Shown: one piece after another, positions 25,462 through 32,313 of the stretch | Layout of the letters: every line of letters starts with the position of its first letter | Numbering within the stretch: the first letter of the stretch is position 1 | Origin: JAJDXW01 sp965243335 | GTDB lineage: Bacteria; Pseudomonadota; Gammaproteobacteria; HK1 | Direction of reading: 5' to 3' | Assembly: GCA_965243335.1 (NCBI GenBank) | Contig: OZ251545.1 | Location: 1,054,001-1,118,000 of the forward strand | Length of the DNA stretch: 64,000 nt | Program-made: the position numbers and the translations under genes | The notes under the pieces: model-generated | Database searches by the model: none | The model's input: only the letters and a program-made list of their open reading frames with translations | Told to the model about the DNA's origin: nothing

Positions 25462-26067
25462 ATGGACGATGACCGGCTGGCGGCGGCCAAGCGCGCGCTC
25501 CGCCGCGAGGCCGCCGCCGCGCGCGATGCGGCGTCCGACCGGGCGGCGGCCGCGGCCGCCGCGTGCGGCCATCTCGGCGCGCTGCCCGCCTACCGGAAGG
25601 CCGCCGTCGTGCTCTGGTACGCGAGCATGCCTTCGGAGCTCGCGACCGCTCCCGGCATCGAGGCCGCGCTTTCGGAGCGCGCACCCCCGGGGGGCAGGCG
25701 GGTGGTGGCCGTGCCGTGGTGCGACGGCGACGACCTCGGGCTCTGGAGGATCGAGTCGCTGTCCGAGCTCGTGCCGGGTACCTGGGGCATCCCGGAGCCG
25801 CCCGCCGACCGCCGGGGGGACCCGGAGCGGCGGGTCGCCCCGGAGGCGATCGACCTCGTCGTCGTCCCCGGGCTCGCCTTCGACCGCCGCGGCCGGCGCC
25901 TCGGCCACGGCAAGGGCTACTACGACCGTCTGCTCGCCCGCTCCCCGGCCGTCCGGGCCGGGCTCTGCTACGCCGCCCAGGTGTTCCCCGAAGTCCCGGC
26001 CGGCCCCCGCGACGCGGTGATGGACTTCGTGGTCACGGAGGAGGGCGCGTTCCGCGTCCCCCGCTGA
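25462..26067 (+). CDS. ygfA: 5-formyltetrahydrofolate cyclo-ligase
   Basis: 201 aa. The Arg/Ala-rich N-terminal helix (AAKRALRREAAAARDA) is typical. AVVLWYASMPSELAT is the ATP/substrate region, and the C-terminal signature is LVVVPGLAFDRRGRRLGHGKGYYDRLLA, containing the conserved GxGKGYYD loop. It converts 5-formyl-THF to 5,10-methenyl-THF with ATP. A GGAGGCGGCG ribosome site precedes the ATG. It lies next to, but on the opposite strand from, the folate fusion gene. Confidence 0.94.
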   Translation: MDDDRLAAAKRALRREAAAARDAASDRAAAAAAACGHLGALPAYRKAAVVLWYASMPSELATAPGIEAALSERAPPGGRRVVAVPWCDGDDLGLWRIESLSELVPGTWGIPEPPADRRGDPERRVAPEAIDLVVVPGLAFDRRGRRLGHGKGYYDRLLARSPAVRAGLCYAAQVFPEVPAGPRDAVMDFVVTEEGAFRVPR

Positions 26068-26175
26068 CGAGCCGGGGGCGGTGCGCCGAAGGCATCGGCG
26101 CGGGGGCCGGACGCCTCGACGGGGGCGGCGAGCGGCCTGCCGCCGGAGACGGCGCGGGCCGCATCGCGGAGCGCG

Positions 26176-27726
26176 TCAGCGGTGGGTCGGGATGCTGAAG
26201 TCCGCCCGCTCCCGCGCCCCCGACGGCCAGCGCTGGGTGATCGTCTTCAGCCGGGTGTAGAAGCGGACCCCTTCCGGGCCGTGCATGTAGTGGTCCCCGA
26301 ACAGGGACCGCTTCCACCCTCCGAAGCTGTGGAAGGCGGACGGCACCGGGATCGGGACGTTGACCCCGATCATCCCGATCTTCGCGCGGGTCGTGAAGTC
26401 CCGCGCGGTGTCGCCGTCGCGCGTGAAGATCGCGGCCCCGTTCCCGTACTCGTGGTCGTTGACGAGGGAGAGGGCCTCCTCGTAGCTCTCCGCGCGCACC
26501 AGGGACAGCACCGGGCCGAAGATCTCGTCGGTGTAGATCGACATCTCCGGGCGCACCCGGTCGAAGAGGCATCCGCCGAGGAAGAAGCCGCCGTCCGCCG
26601 GCCCGTCTCCTCCGCGGCCGCCGCCGTTTCCGTCTCTGCTCCCGTTCCCGTTCGTCGGGCCGGCCCCGCGGCCGTCCACCACCAGCGCCGCGCCCTCCTC
26701 GACCCCGGCATCGACGTATCCCCGGACGCGGGCGCGGTGGGCGCCGGTCACCAGCGGCCCCATCTCCGCCTCCGGGTCCCGGTAGCCGCCGATGCGCAGG
26801 TCCCGGACCCGGGGGGCGAGCCGTTCGACGAGGGCGTCCGCCACCTCGTCGCCGACCGCGACCGCAACCGAGACCGCCATGCACCGCTCCCCGGCCGACC
26901 CGTAGGCGGACCCCATCAGGGCCTCCACCGTCTGGTCGAGGTCCGCGTCGGGCATCACCACCAGGTGGTTCTTGGCCCCGCCGAGGGCCTGCACGCGCTT
27001 GCCGGCTTCGGCGGCGGCCCGGTACACCCGCTCGGCGATGGGGGTCGAGCCGACGAAGCTCACCGCATCGACCTCCGGGTGGGCGATGAGCGCGTCCACC
27101 GCCTCCCGGTCGCCGTGCAGCACGTTCAGCACGCCGGGGGGCAGGCCCGCTTCCGCCGCCAGCTCCGCGATCCGCACCGCCGCCGACGGGTCGCGCTCGG
27201 AGGGCTTGAGGACGAACGTGTTGCCGCACGCGATCGCGACCGGGAACATCCACATCGGGACCATGGCGGGGAAGTTGAACGGGGTGATGCCGACGCATAC
27301 CCCCAGGGGCTGGCGGAAGGAGTAGCTGTCGATCCCGGCCGCGACCCCCTCGTTGTGTTCGCCCTTGAGGAGCTGGGGGATGCCGCAGGCGAACTCCACC
27401 ACCTCGATCCCGCGGGTGACGGAGCCGCGCGCGTCGTCCAGGGTCTTGCCGTGCTCGGAGGACACGATGCGGGCGAGCTCGTCGAGACGGTCGCGGAGCA
27501 GCATCTGGAAGCGGAACAGGATGCGGGCGCGCGCCGGGGGGGCGGTCGCCGCCCAGGCCGGGAAGGCCGCGCGCGCGGCCCGGACCGCCGCATCCACCTC
27601 GCCCTCGGACGCGAGGGGAACCCGCGCCTGCACTGCGCCGGTGGAGGGGTCGAATACGTCGCCGAACCGGTTCCCGCTCGCGGCGGCCCGCTTGCCGTCG
27701 ACGAAGTGATCGATGGTGGCGGTCAT
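26176..27726 (-). CDS. mmsA: Methylmalonate-semialdehyde dehydrogenase (CoA-acylating)
   Basis: 516 aa from the ATG at 27726. NAD-aldehyde dehydrogenase fold with MmsA features: IDHFVDGKRAAASGNRFGDV, the CoA-acylating subgroup motif GVCVGITPFNFPAMVPMWM, GSTPIAERVYRAAAEAGKRV, the catalytic Cys in GSAGERCMAVS, and the terminal SFGGWKRSLFGDHYMHG. It oxidises methylmalonate or malonate semialdehyde to propionyl- or acetyl-CoA in valine, inositol or beta-alanine breakdown. An Asn/Gly-rich insert (NGNGSRDGNGGGRGGDG) of about 25 residues interrupts the protein before GGFFLGGCLFD. It is transcribed away from a MITE-like element. Confidence 0.94.
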   Translation of the reverse strand: MTATIDHFVDGKRAAASGNRFGDVFDPSTGAVQARVPLASEGEVDAAVRAARAAFPAWAATAPPARARILFRFQMLLRDRLDELARIVSSEHGKTLDDARGSVTRGIEVVEFACGIPQLLKGEHNEGVAAGIDSYSFRQPLGVCVGITPFNFPAMVPMWMFPVAIACGNTFVLKPSERDPSAAVRIAELAAEAGLPPGVLNVLHGDREAVDALIAHPEVDAVSFVGSTPIAERVYRAAAEAGKRVQALGGAKNHLVVMPDADLDQTVEALMGSAYGSAGERCMAVSVAVAVGDEVADALVERLAPRVRDLRIGGYRDPEAEMGPLVTGAHRARVRGYVDAGVEEGAALVVDGRGAGPTNGNGSRDGNGGGRGGDGPADGGFFLGGCLFDRVRPEMSIYTDEIFGPVLSLVRAESYEEALSLVNDHEYGNGAAIFTRDGDTARDFTTRAKIGMIGVNVPIPVPSAFHSFGGWKRSLFGDHYMHGPEGVRFYTRLKTITQRWPSGARERADFSIPTHR

Positions 27727-27805
27727 GAAACTCTCCTGCCGTTTCCGTCCGAGGCGCGAACGATATCGCATCCCGCGCCCCGAGGGGGCGCCCGCTCCCT
27801 GGAAC

Positions 27806-27997
27806 GAGGCATGTGCGCGGTGGGGATTTCGCCAAGCACGCCTCTCGCGGGCCGTACCTGGGTATGTCATCCCTGGGTACGCCGGCGTCCCGCCGGCAAA
27901 GGAAGGGGCGAAGCCCCCGTGAACGAACATGCCGGCGGGACGCCGGCGTACCCAGGGGCGTCCGCCATTGGCGAAAACCCCACCGCGCACAGGCCTC
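27806..27997. repeat. MITE-like dispersed repeat, copy 4 (most complete)
   Basis: 192 bp with clear terminal inverted repeats of about 29 bp: GAGGCATGTGCGCGGTGGGG + ATTTCGCCA at 27806-27834, and the complement at 27969-27997, differing at two positions. Inside, palindromic arms CTGGGTACGCCGGCGTC (from 27873) and GGGACGCCGGCGTACCCAG (to 27955) surround a short variable loop. No coding capacity; it occupies the 313-base spacer between mmsA and the AhpD-like gene. This is the best copy for defining the family. Confidence 0.88.
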
Positions 27998-28039
27998 GGT
28001 CGGGGATAGACTTGCACGGTCGATGAAGGGGGAGCCGCC

Positions 28040-28645
28040 ATGGCGCGAGTGCGCGACGTCGAGATCCACGAGGTCCCCGCGGACCTTCAGCCCGTCTACC
28101 GCCGGTACGCGGAGTCCTACGGGCCGTTTCTCAACCAGGTGAAGGTGTTCGCCCACCGGGGGCCGGCCCTCCGGCACGTCATGGGGATGCTGCTCGAGCT
28201 CGCGGACGAAGCGGTGCTGCCGAAGCGCTACCTCGAGATCGCCCTGGTGGCGGTGTCGAAGGTGAACGAGTGCGCCTACTGCGTCGCCCATCACGCCCCC
28301 CGGCTCGTCGAGCAGGGGCTCGACCCGGCGAGCGTGGCCGCCATCCTCGACCCCCAAGCGCCGGGATTCGACGAGGTGGACACCCTGGTGCGCGACTATG
28401 CGGTTGCGGTCACCAGGGACCCGCGGCGGATGCCGGCCGGGCTGGTGGAGCGGCTGAAATCCCACTTCAGCGAGGAGCAGGTCGTGGAGCTGACCCTGCG
28501 CACCACCCTGTGCGGGTTCTTCAACCGCTTCAACGAGGCGCTCGGGATCGAGATGGAGGAGGGGGTCGTCGAGGACATGCTCGCGGCCGGCTTGCGGCTT
28601 GACGATCTTCCCCATCCGGAGCCCCTGGCCGCGGGCGGCGGCTGA
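28040..28645 (+). CDS. AhpD-like carboxymuconolactone decarboxylase family protein
   Basis: 201 aa. All-helical with the redox motif ECAYCVAHHAPRL (CxxC followed by His, about residues 77-86), typical of AhpD-like peroxidase-related proteins in the CMD family. The N-terminus (EVPADLQPVYRRYAESYGP) and C-terminal FNRFNEALGI also fit. Such proteins act as thiol peroxidases or reductants; true gamma-carboxymuconolactone decarboxylases lack the CxxC. A GGGGGAG ribosome site lies close to the ATG. Confidence 0.85.
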   Translation: MARVRDVEIHEVPADLQPVYRRYAESYGPFLNQVKVFAHRGPALRHVMGMLLELADEAVLPKRYLEIALVAVSKVNECAYCVAHHAPRLVEQGLDPASVAAILDPQAPGFDEVDTLVRDYAVAVTRDPRRMPAGLVERLKSHFSEEQVVELTLRTTLCGFFNRFNEALGIEMEEGVVEDMLAAGLRLDDLPHPEPLAAGGG

Positions 28646-28942
28646 GGCGGGGCCGGGACGGCGACCGGCCCGGCGGCCCCTTCGGCGGGATCGATGCCGG
28701 GGGGATCGGCGGTGGCGGCGCCTCGCACTTCCCGCGCCCCGCAGGTCCGCGCGCTGGAGCGGGGCTCGCGCGCCAGTGTGAACGGTGGAGGCTCCACGCG
28801 GCCATCGCGGCCATCGCGGCCGTCGCGGGCCGGGGTCGGGGTCTGCGCCGGGGCCGGAGCCGCCGCCCCCTGCGCGCGCCCCTCCGATCCCGCCGCTTCC
28901 GCGCGCGGGGGCTCGACCTTCCGGCAAGCGGGCGATTGAAGG

Positions 28943-29857
28943 GTGCGGACCCGCTACTACCGGATCGCGCTCCTCCTCGTCATCGCGAGCTCGGTCGCCA
29001 ACTCCGCGAACGGCCTCGTCGTCCGCTCCCTCGAGTCGGCGGACGCCTGGCAGATCGTCTTCTACCGCTCCTGGTTCCTCGCCGGGGCGCTCGCCGTCGT
29101 CTTCGCGATGCAGAGCCGGGGGCGGGTGCGCGCGGCGCTTCGCGATCTCCGCCCGTGGATGGTCGTCGGGAGCTTCATGATCGCGGCCGTCAACACCTGC
29201 TTCATCCTCTCCATCACCCACACCACGGTGGCGAACACCATGTTCCTGCTGAGCGGGGCGCCGTTCTTCGCCGCGCTGCTCGGGTGGCTGGTGCTGGGGG
29301 AGAACGTCGAGCGCGGGGTGTGGTGGGCAATGAGCGTCGCGCTCGCCGGGATGGCGGTGATGCTGTGGGACGGGTTCGGCGCGGGGACCCTCTTCGGCAA
29401 CTCGCTCGCGCTCCTCGCCGCGTTCTGCTTCGGGGCGTTCGCGGTGGTCCTGCGCAAGGGGCGCGGGGTCAACATGCTGCCGATCGTCGTCCTCGGGGCG
29501 GTGCTGGGCGGGGTGAGCGGCGGGGTCATGTCCGGCGGGGCGCTCGCCGTCCCGCTCCGAGACGCGGCGCTCCTCTTCCTCTGGGGCGCGCTGCTCTCCG
29601 GAACCGTCCACGTGATCTTCACCTGGGGGTCGCGGCACGTCCCCGGCGCCGAGCTCACCCTGCTCATCCTCATCGAGTTCATCCTGTCCCCGATGTGGGT
29701 GTGGCTGTTCATCGACGAGCGGCCGAGCCTCGCGACCCTGGTCGGCGGGGCGCTGGTCCTCGCCTCGGTGGCGAGCCGGGCGATCGGGAGCTTCCGGCCC
29801 CGTGCTTCCGTCTCCGTCGGCGGTCGTCCGCCCCCGTCCCGGCGGCGCCCGCCCTGA
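28943..29857 (+). CDS. EamA-family (drug/metabolite transporter) membrane protein
   Basis: 304 aa from a GTG, with about ten predicted membrane segments in two EamA repeats. The first runs from IALLLVIASSVANSANGLVV; TVANTMFLLSGAPFFAALLGWLVLGE and ELTLLILIEFILSPMWVWLF are the ends of each repeat. Substrates in this superfamily range from amino acids to nucleotide sugars and cannot be predicted. The last ~20 residues (after GSFR) are Pro/Arg-rich and follow a 51-bp segment that is duplicated exactly at 31265-31315, so the present C-terminus looks altered by an insertion; the second copy would end the protein as GSFRGQGR. Confidence 0.88.
   Translation: MRTRYYRIALLLVIASSVANSANGLVVRSLESADAWQIVFYRSWFLAGALAVVFAMQSRGRVRAALRDLRPWMVVGSFMIAAVNTCFILSITHTTVANTMFLLSGAPFFAALLGWLVLGENVERGVWWAMSVALAGMAVMLWDGFGAGTLFGNSLALLAAFCFGAFAVVLRKGRGVNMLPIVVLGAVLGGVSGGVMSGGALAVPLRDAALLFLWGALLSGTVHVIFTWGSRHVPGAELTLLILIEFILSPMWVWLFIDERPSLATLVGGALVLASVASRAIGSFRPRASVSVGGRPPPSRRRPP
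29747..29797. repeat. 51-bp direct repeat, copy A (inside the EamA gene)
   Basis: The 51 bases coding GALVLASVASRAIGSFR are identical to 31265-31315. The two copies flank a 1,467-bp segment holding the Uma2 gene and half of a MITE-like element. Confidence 0.95.
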
Positions 29858-30033
29858 GGCGCGCCGGCGCTCCTGATCCAGCGCAAATGGTCGGACGCCG
29901 TGTGTCGGCTCCTTTCTATTCCTCCTTCGCTTCCCGGATCCGTTCCCTCGGGGGCCCCGAAGTCGGGTCTTTTGCAATCTCCGGGCCGTGCGCTTTCATG
30001 CGTTCCCCCGTTTCCTGCGCTGTCCGTTCTTGC

Positions 30034-31128
30034 TCACTTTGGGACGGTTCCGTTCATCGGTTGCCGTCTTCCCCTCATCGGTTCGCGTCGATCCGCTTCG
30101 ACAATGCCGCCCAGGATGCGCGACGATCGCAGTGCGGCAAGGAATTCCGCCTCGTCCTTGCAGGCGGAGGCCGCCTCGAACACCGCGTCCACCGACGACT
30201 CGGCGAACACCGGATCGGCCAGGAACCCATCCGAGACCTCTACCCCTCGCGAGCTCAGCATCCGGTGGGCCATCTTCGCCAAGGTCACCGCTTGGCCTTC
30301 CTCCCGGCCTTCCTCGCGGCTCTGGACGCGCAGGGAGCGCAGCATCGGATCGTCGTCCGGCCCCGTCCCCTCCCGCGCTCCCAACGCCCGGCCCACCCGC
30401 TCCAGCACCTCGCACGTCCGCGCCGAACGCACCCGCTCGTTGAACGACACGTGCAGCTCGTCCGCGCTCCAACCCGGAAACGCCAAGCTCTCCGGCGACT
30501 CCCGGTACACGCCGTCTTCCAGCACGTGGATCGTCAACCCCGCGCGCCGGCGCTTCGGTCGGCTCGCCGCCCGGTAGTTGGGAACCTCGACCCACACCTC
30601 CGGGAACCCCCACGCCTCATACAGCCGGAGCTTCCCCCGGTACACGTTCGTCGTGTGGTCCACTTCGAGCACCACGTCCGGCAGGTCGTGCTTGCCCACC
30701 TCCATCGCCACCGCCCCCGGCAGCCGGGCCCGTCGGGGATGCAGGTACACCGACTGGTCCGCCTGCAGGATGCGCCGCGCATCGCCCCACTCGTCGCGCA
30801 CCATCAGGTCCATCGAGCCGTAGCAGGTCATGGGCGAGCCGCGCATCTGGGCGATGCGCTCCACCAGGCTCGGCAACGCGCCCCCCGGCTTCTCGTGCCA
30901 GGGGCTGCTCGGCTCGCAGACCCAGGCGGTCTCGGTGGCCCCGTCCCAGAACTCCAGCCGCCCGTCCCAGGTCTCCAGCGCCTCGCGCGGGAGGTGGACC
31001 GGTTTGCAGCCAGGGAACGCCAGCTCGGAGGAAGGCGGATGGTCCGCCAGCGGGTTGCGCCGGCGCGCGCGGCGCCGGAGGAGCGACGGGCCGGGAGCGG
31101 CGGATTCGGTGAGGTTGGCGCTGGCCAT
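30034..31128 (-). CDS. Uma2-family (DUF820) putative endonuclease-fold protein
   Basis: 364 aa. The central domain has the PD-(D/E)XK layout of Uma2 proteins: DLPDVVLEVDHTTNVYRGK then RLYEAWGFPEVWVEVPN, with the acidic residues and Lys in the right order. The C-terminal third contains SREEGREEGQAVTLAKM, the 'REEGREEG' pattern common in such proteins. Uma2 proteins are abundant in some bacteria; no reaction is established. The gene lies wholly between two exact 51-bp repeats at the end of the EamA gene, so it appears to have been inserted there. Base composition is similar to neighbours. Confidence 0.75.
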   Translation of the reverse strand: MASANLTESAAPGPSLLRRRARRRNPLADHPPSSELAFPGCKPVHLPREALETWDGRLEFWDGATETAWVCEPSSPWHEKPGGALPSLVERIAQMRGSPMTCYGSMDLMVRDEWGDARRILQADQSVYLHPRRARLPGAVAMEVGKHDLPDVVLEVDHTTNVYRGKLRLYEAWGFPEVWVEVPNYRAASRPKRRRAGLTIHVLEDGVYRESPESLAFPGWSADELHVSFNERVRSARTCEVLERVGRALGAREGTGPDDDPMLRSLRVQSREEGREEGQAVTLAKMAHRMLSSRGVEVSDGFLADPVFAESSVDAVFEAASACKDEAEFLAALRSSRILGGIVEADRREPMRGRRQPMNGTVPK

Positions 31129-31206
31129 GAGGTCGTCCCGTGCCGGTGGAGGGAGGGCCGGAAGGATCGGACTTCACCCCGTCCCGGTCAACCCTCCGTT
31201 CCCGGA

Positions 31207-31236
31207 GAGGCATGTGATCTGTGGGGTTTTCGCGCT
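31207..31236. repeat. Half MITE-like element (left terminal repeat only)
   Basis: GAGGCATGTG then CTGTGGGGTTTTCGCG matches the left terminal repeat of the dispersed family, with a few changes. The core is reduced to CCCGGGCACGCCCGGGGG and it ends directly at the 51-bp repeat (31265), so the element seems cut by the same event that produced the duplication. Confidence 0.65.
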
Positions 31237-31264
31237 GTGAGGCCGCGCCACCCGGGCACGCCCG

Positions 31265-31315
31265 GGGGCGCTGGTCCTCGCCTCGGTGGCGAGCCGGGCG
31301 ATCGGGAGCTTCCGG
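31265..31315. repeat. 51-bp direct repeat, copy B
   Basis: Identical over 51 bases to 29747-29797. In the EamA reading frame it continues GQGR then TGA at 31325-31327, which could be the original C-terminus of the transporter. Confidence 0.95.
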
Positions 31316-31381
31316 GGGCAGGGGAGGTGAGCAGTGGGGGCTGTTCAGTCCGGCTCGGCCTGATCGATTGTTCGGGACACG

Positions 31382-31813
31382 TCAGCGTCGTCCCTCCGTG
31401 TAATCGTGCAGCGTCACCACCGTACCGCCGTGCCCGGTCGTCACCAACGCATTCGCGAAGCGGGTATCCGCCGTCACCAGTCGGGCATCGACCTGATGCG
31501 CCAGCGCGAGGTAGGCGCAATCGTAGACCGGTCGATCGAGTGCTACCGCCAGACGAACCGCGTCCGCGCAAACCGTCTCGTCGGAACTCCAATGAACCGG
31601 CATCTCCGGTACGGCAGCCGTCAGGATGCCGGCCTGCCCCCGTTCGATCTCGCCCGTCCGGGCCTTGCGCCACAGCGCATTGGCGATCTCGGACGCCATC
31701 AGCCTCGGTGCGTGGAGCTCATCGCCGCCCGCCAGCAATCGATCCGCCGCGTCCGAGCCCTCCTCCGCGACCAGCCATTTGACCGCGACACTGGCATCGA
31801 CGACCAGACGCAT
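31382..31813 (-). CDS. PIN-domain ribonuclease toxin (VapC-like)
   Basis: 143 aa. PIN-domain acidic residues are visible: Asp in VVDASVAVKWLV (about residue 6), Glu in MASEIANALW, and the later YDCAYLALA and ADTRFANAL motifs. VapC toxins cut specific tRNAs or rRNA and are blocked by a small DNA-binding antitoxin. Its first base overlaps the antitoxin stop at 31813, giving translational coupling as in vapBC operons. The pair looks intact. Confidence 0.9.
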   Translation of the reverse strand: MRLVVDASVAVKWLVAEEGSDAADRLLAGGDELHAPRLMASEIANALWRKARTGEIERGQAGILTAAVPEMPVHWSSDETVCADAVRLAVALDRPVYDCAYLALAHQVDARLVTADTRFANALVTTGHGGTVVTLHDYTEGRR

Positions 31814-32070
31814 CAGATGACCCGGTGTCCGGTGTCCCGGTCCTCCCGGATCAGGATCTCCGATGGGGTTTGCAGGCGTCCTTCGGTCTCGCGCCGCAGC
31901 TGCGCCGCCAGCGCCAGGAAGGATGCGCGCTTCGCCGGCGTCTCTCCCTCGACCGCGCCTTCGAGAATGTGACGCGCCTCCCCTTCCAGGGAGCGGTGGT
32001 TCCGGGCGGCGCGTTGTTCGAGACGCCGGACCACGTCGTCATCCAGCCGCCGCACGTTGATCGTGGCCAT
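31813..32070 (-). CDS. Ribbon-helix-helix antitoxin (FitA/VapB-like)
   Basis: 85 aa from the ATG at 32070. MATINVRRLDDDVVRRLEQRA is the ribbon-helix-helix N-terminus of FitA-type antitoxins (DNA-binding strand INVR plus helix), followed by RSLEGEARHILEGA. The C-terminal part (about 55-85) would wrap the toxin. It precedes the PIN toxin with a 1-base overlap. It probably autorepresses the operon; no operator was pinned down in the 243 bases upstream. An upstream start would add a non-family leader. Confidence 0.85.
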   Translation of the reverse strand: MATINVRRLDDDVVRRLEQRAARNHRSLEGEARHILEGAVEGETPAKRASFLALAAQLRRETEGRLQTPSEILIREDRDTGHRVI

Positions 32071-32313
32071 CGCATCCCCCGCAACCACTTGCTGTCGATT
32101 CGACATCATGCCATAGACAGGCGCTGCTTCCGCGATACGTTCAAGCGTCGCGCCGGCATCGTGCCCCGCGTTTGCTGCTTCCCTTCACCGACCCGGGCCG
32201 CGCTCCCGCGCCCGTGCCACGGTCGCGCCGCCCTCGTGCCGGTCAGCCGAGCCCATTGTCGACGCCGAGACCGGTTCGCGCCGGGAGGCGGCGCGGGCCG
32301 GGGAGGGGAGGGC

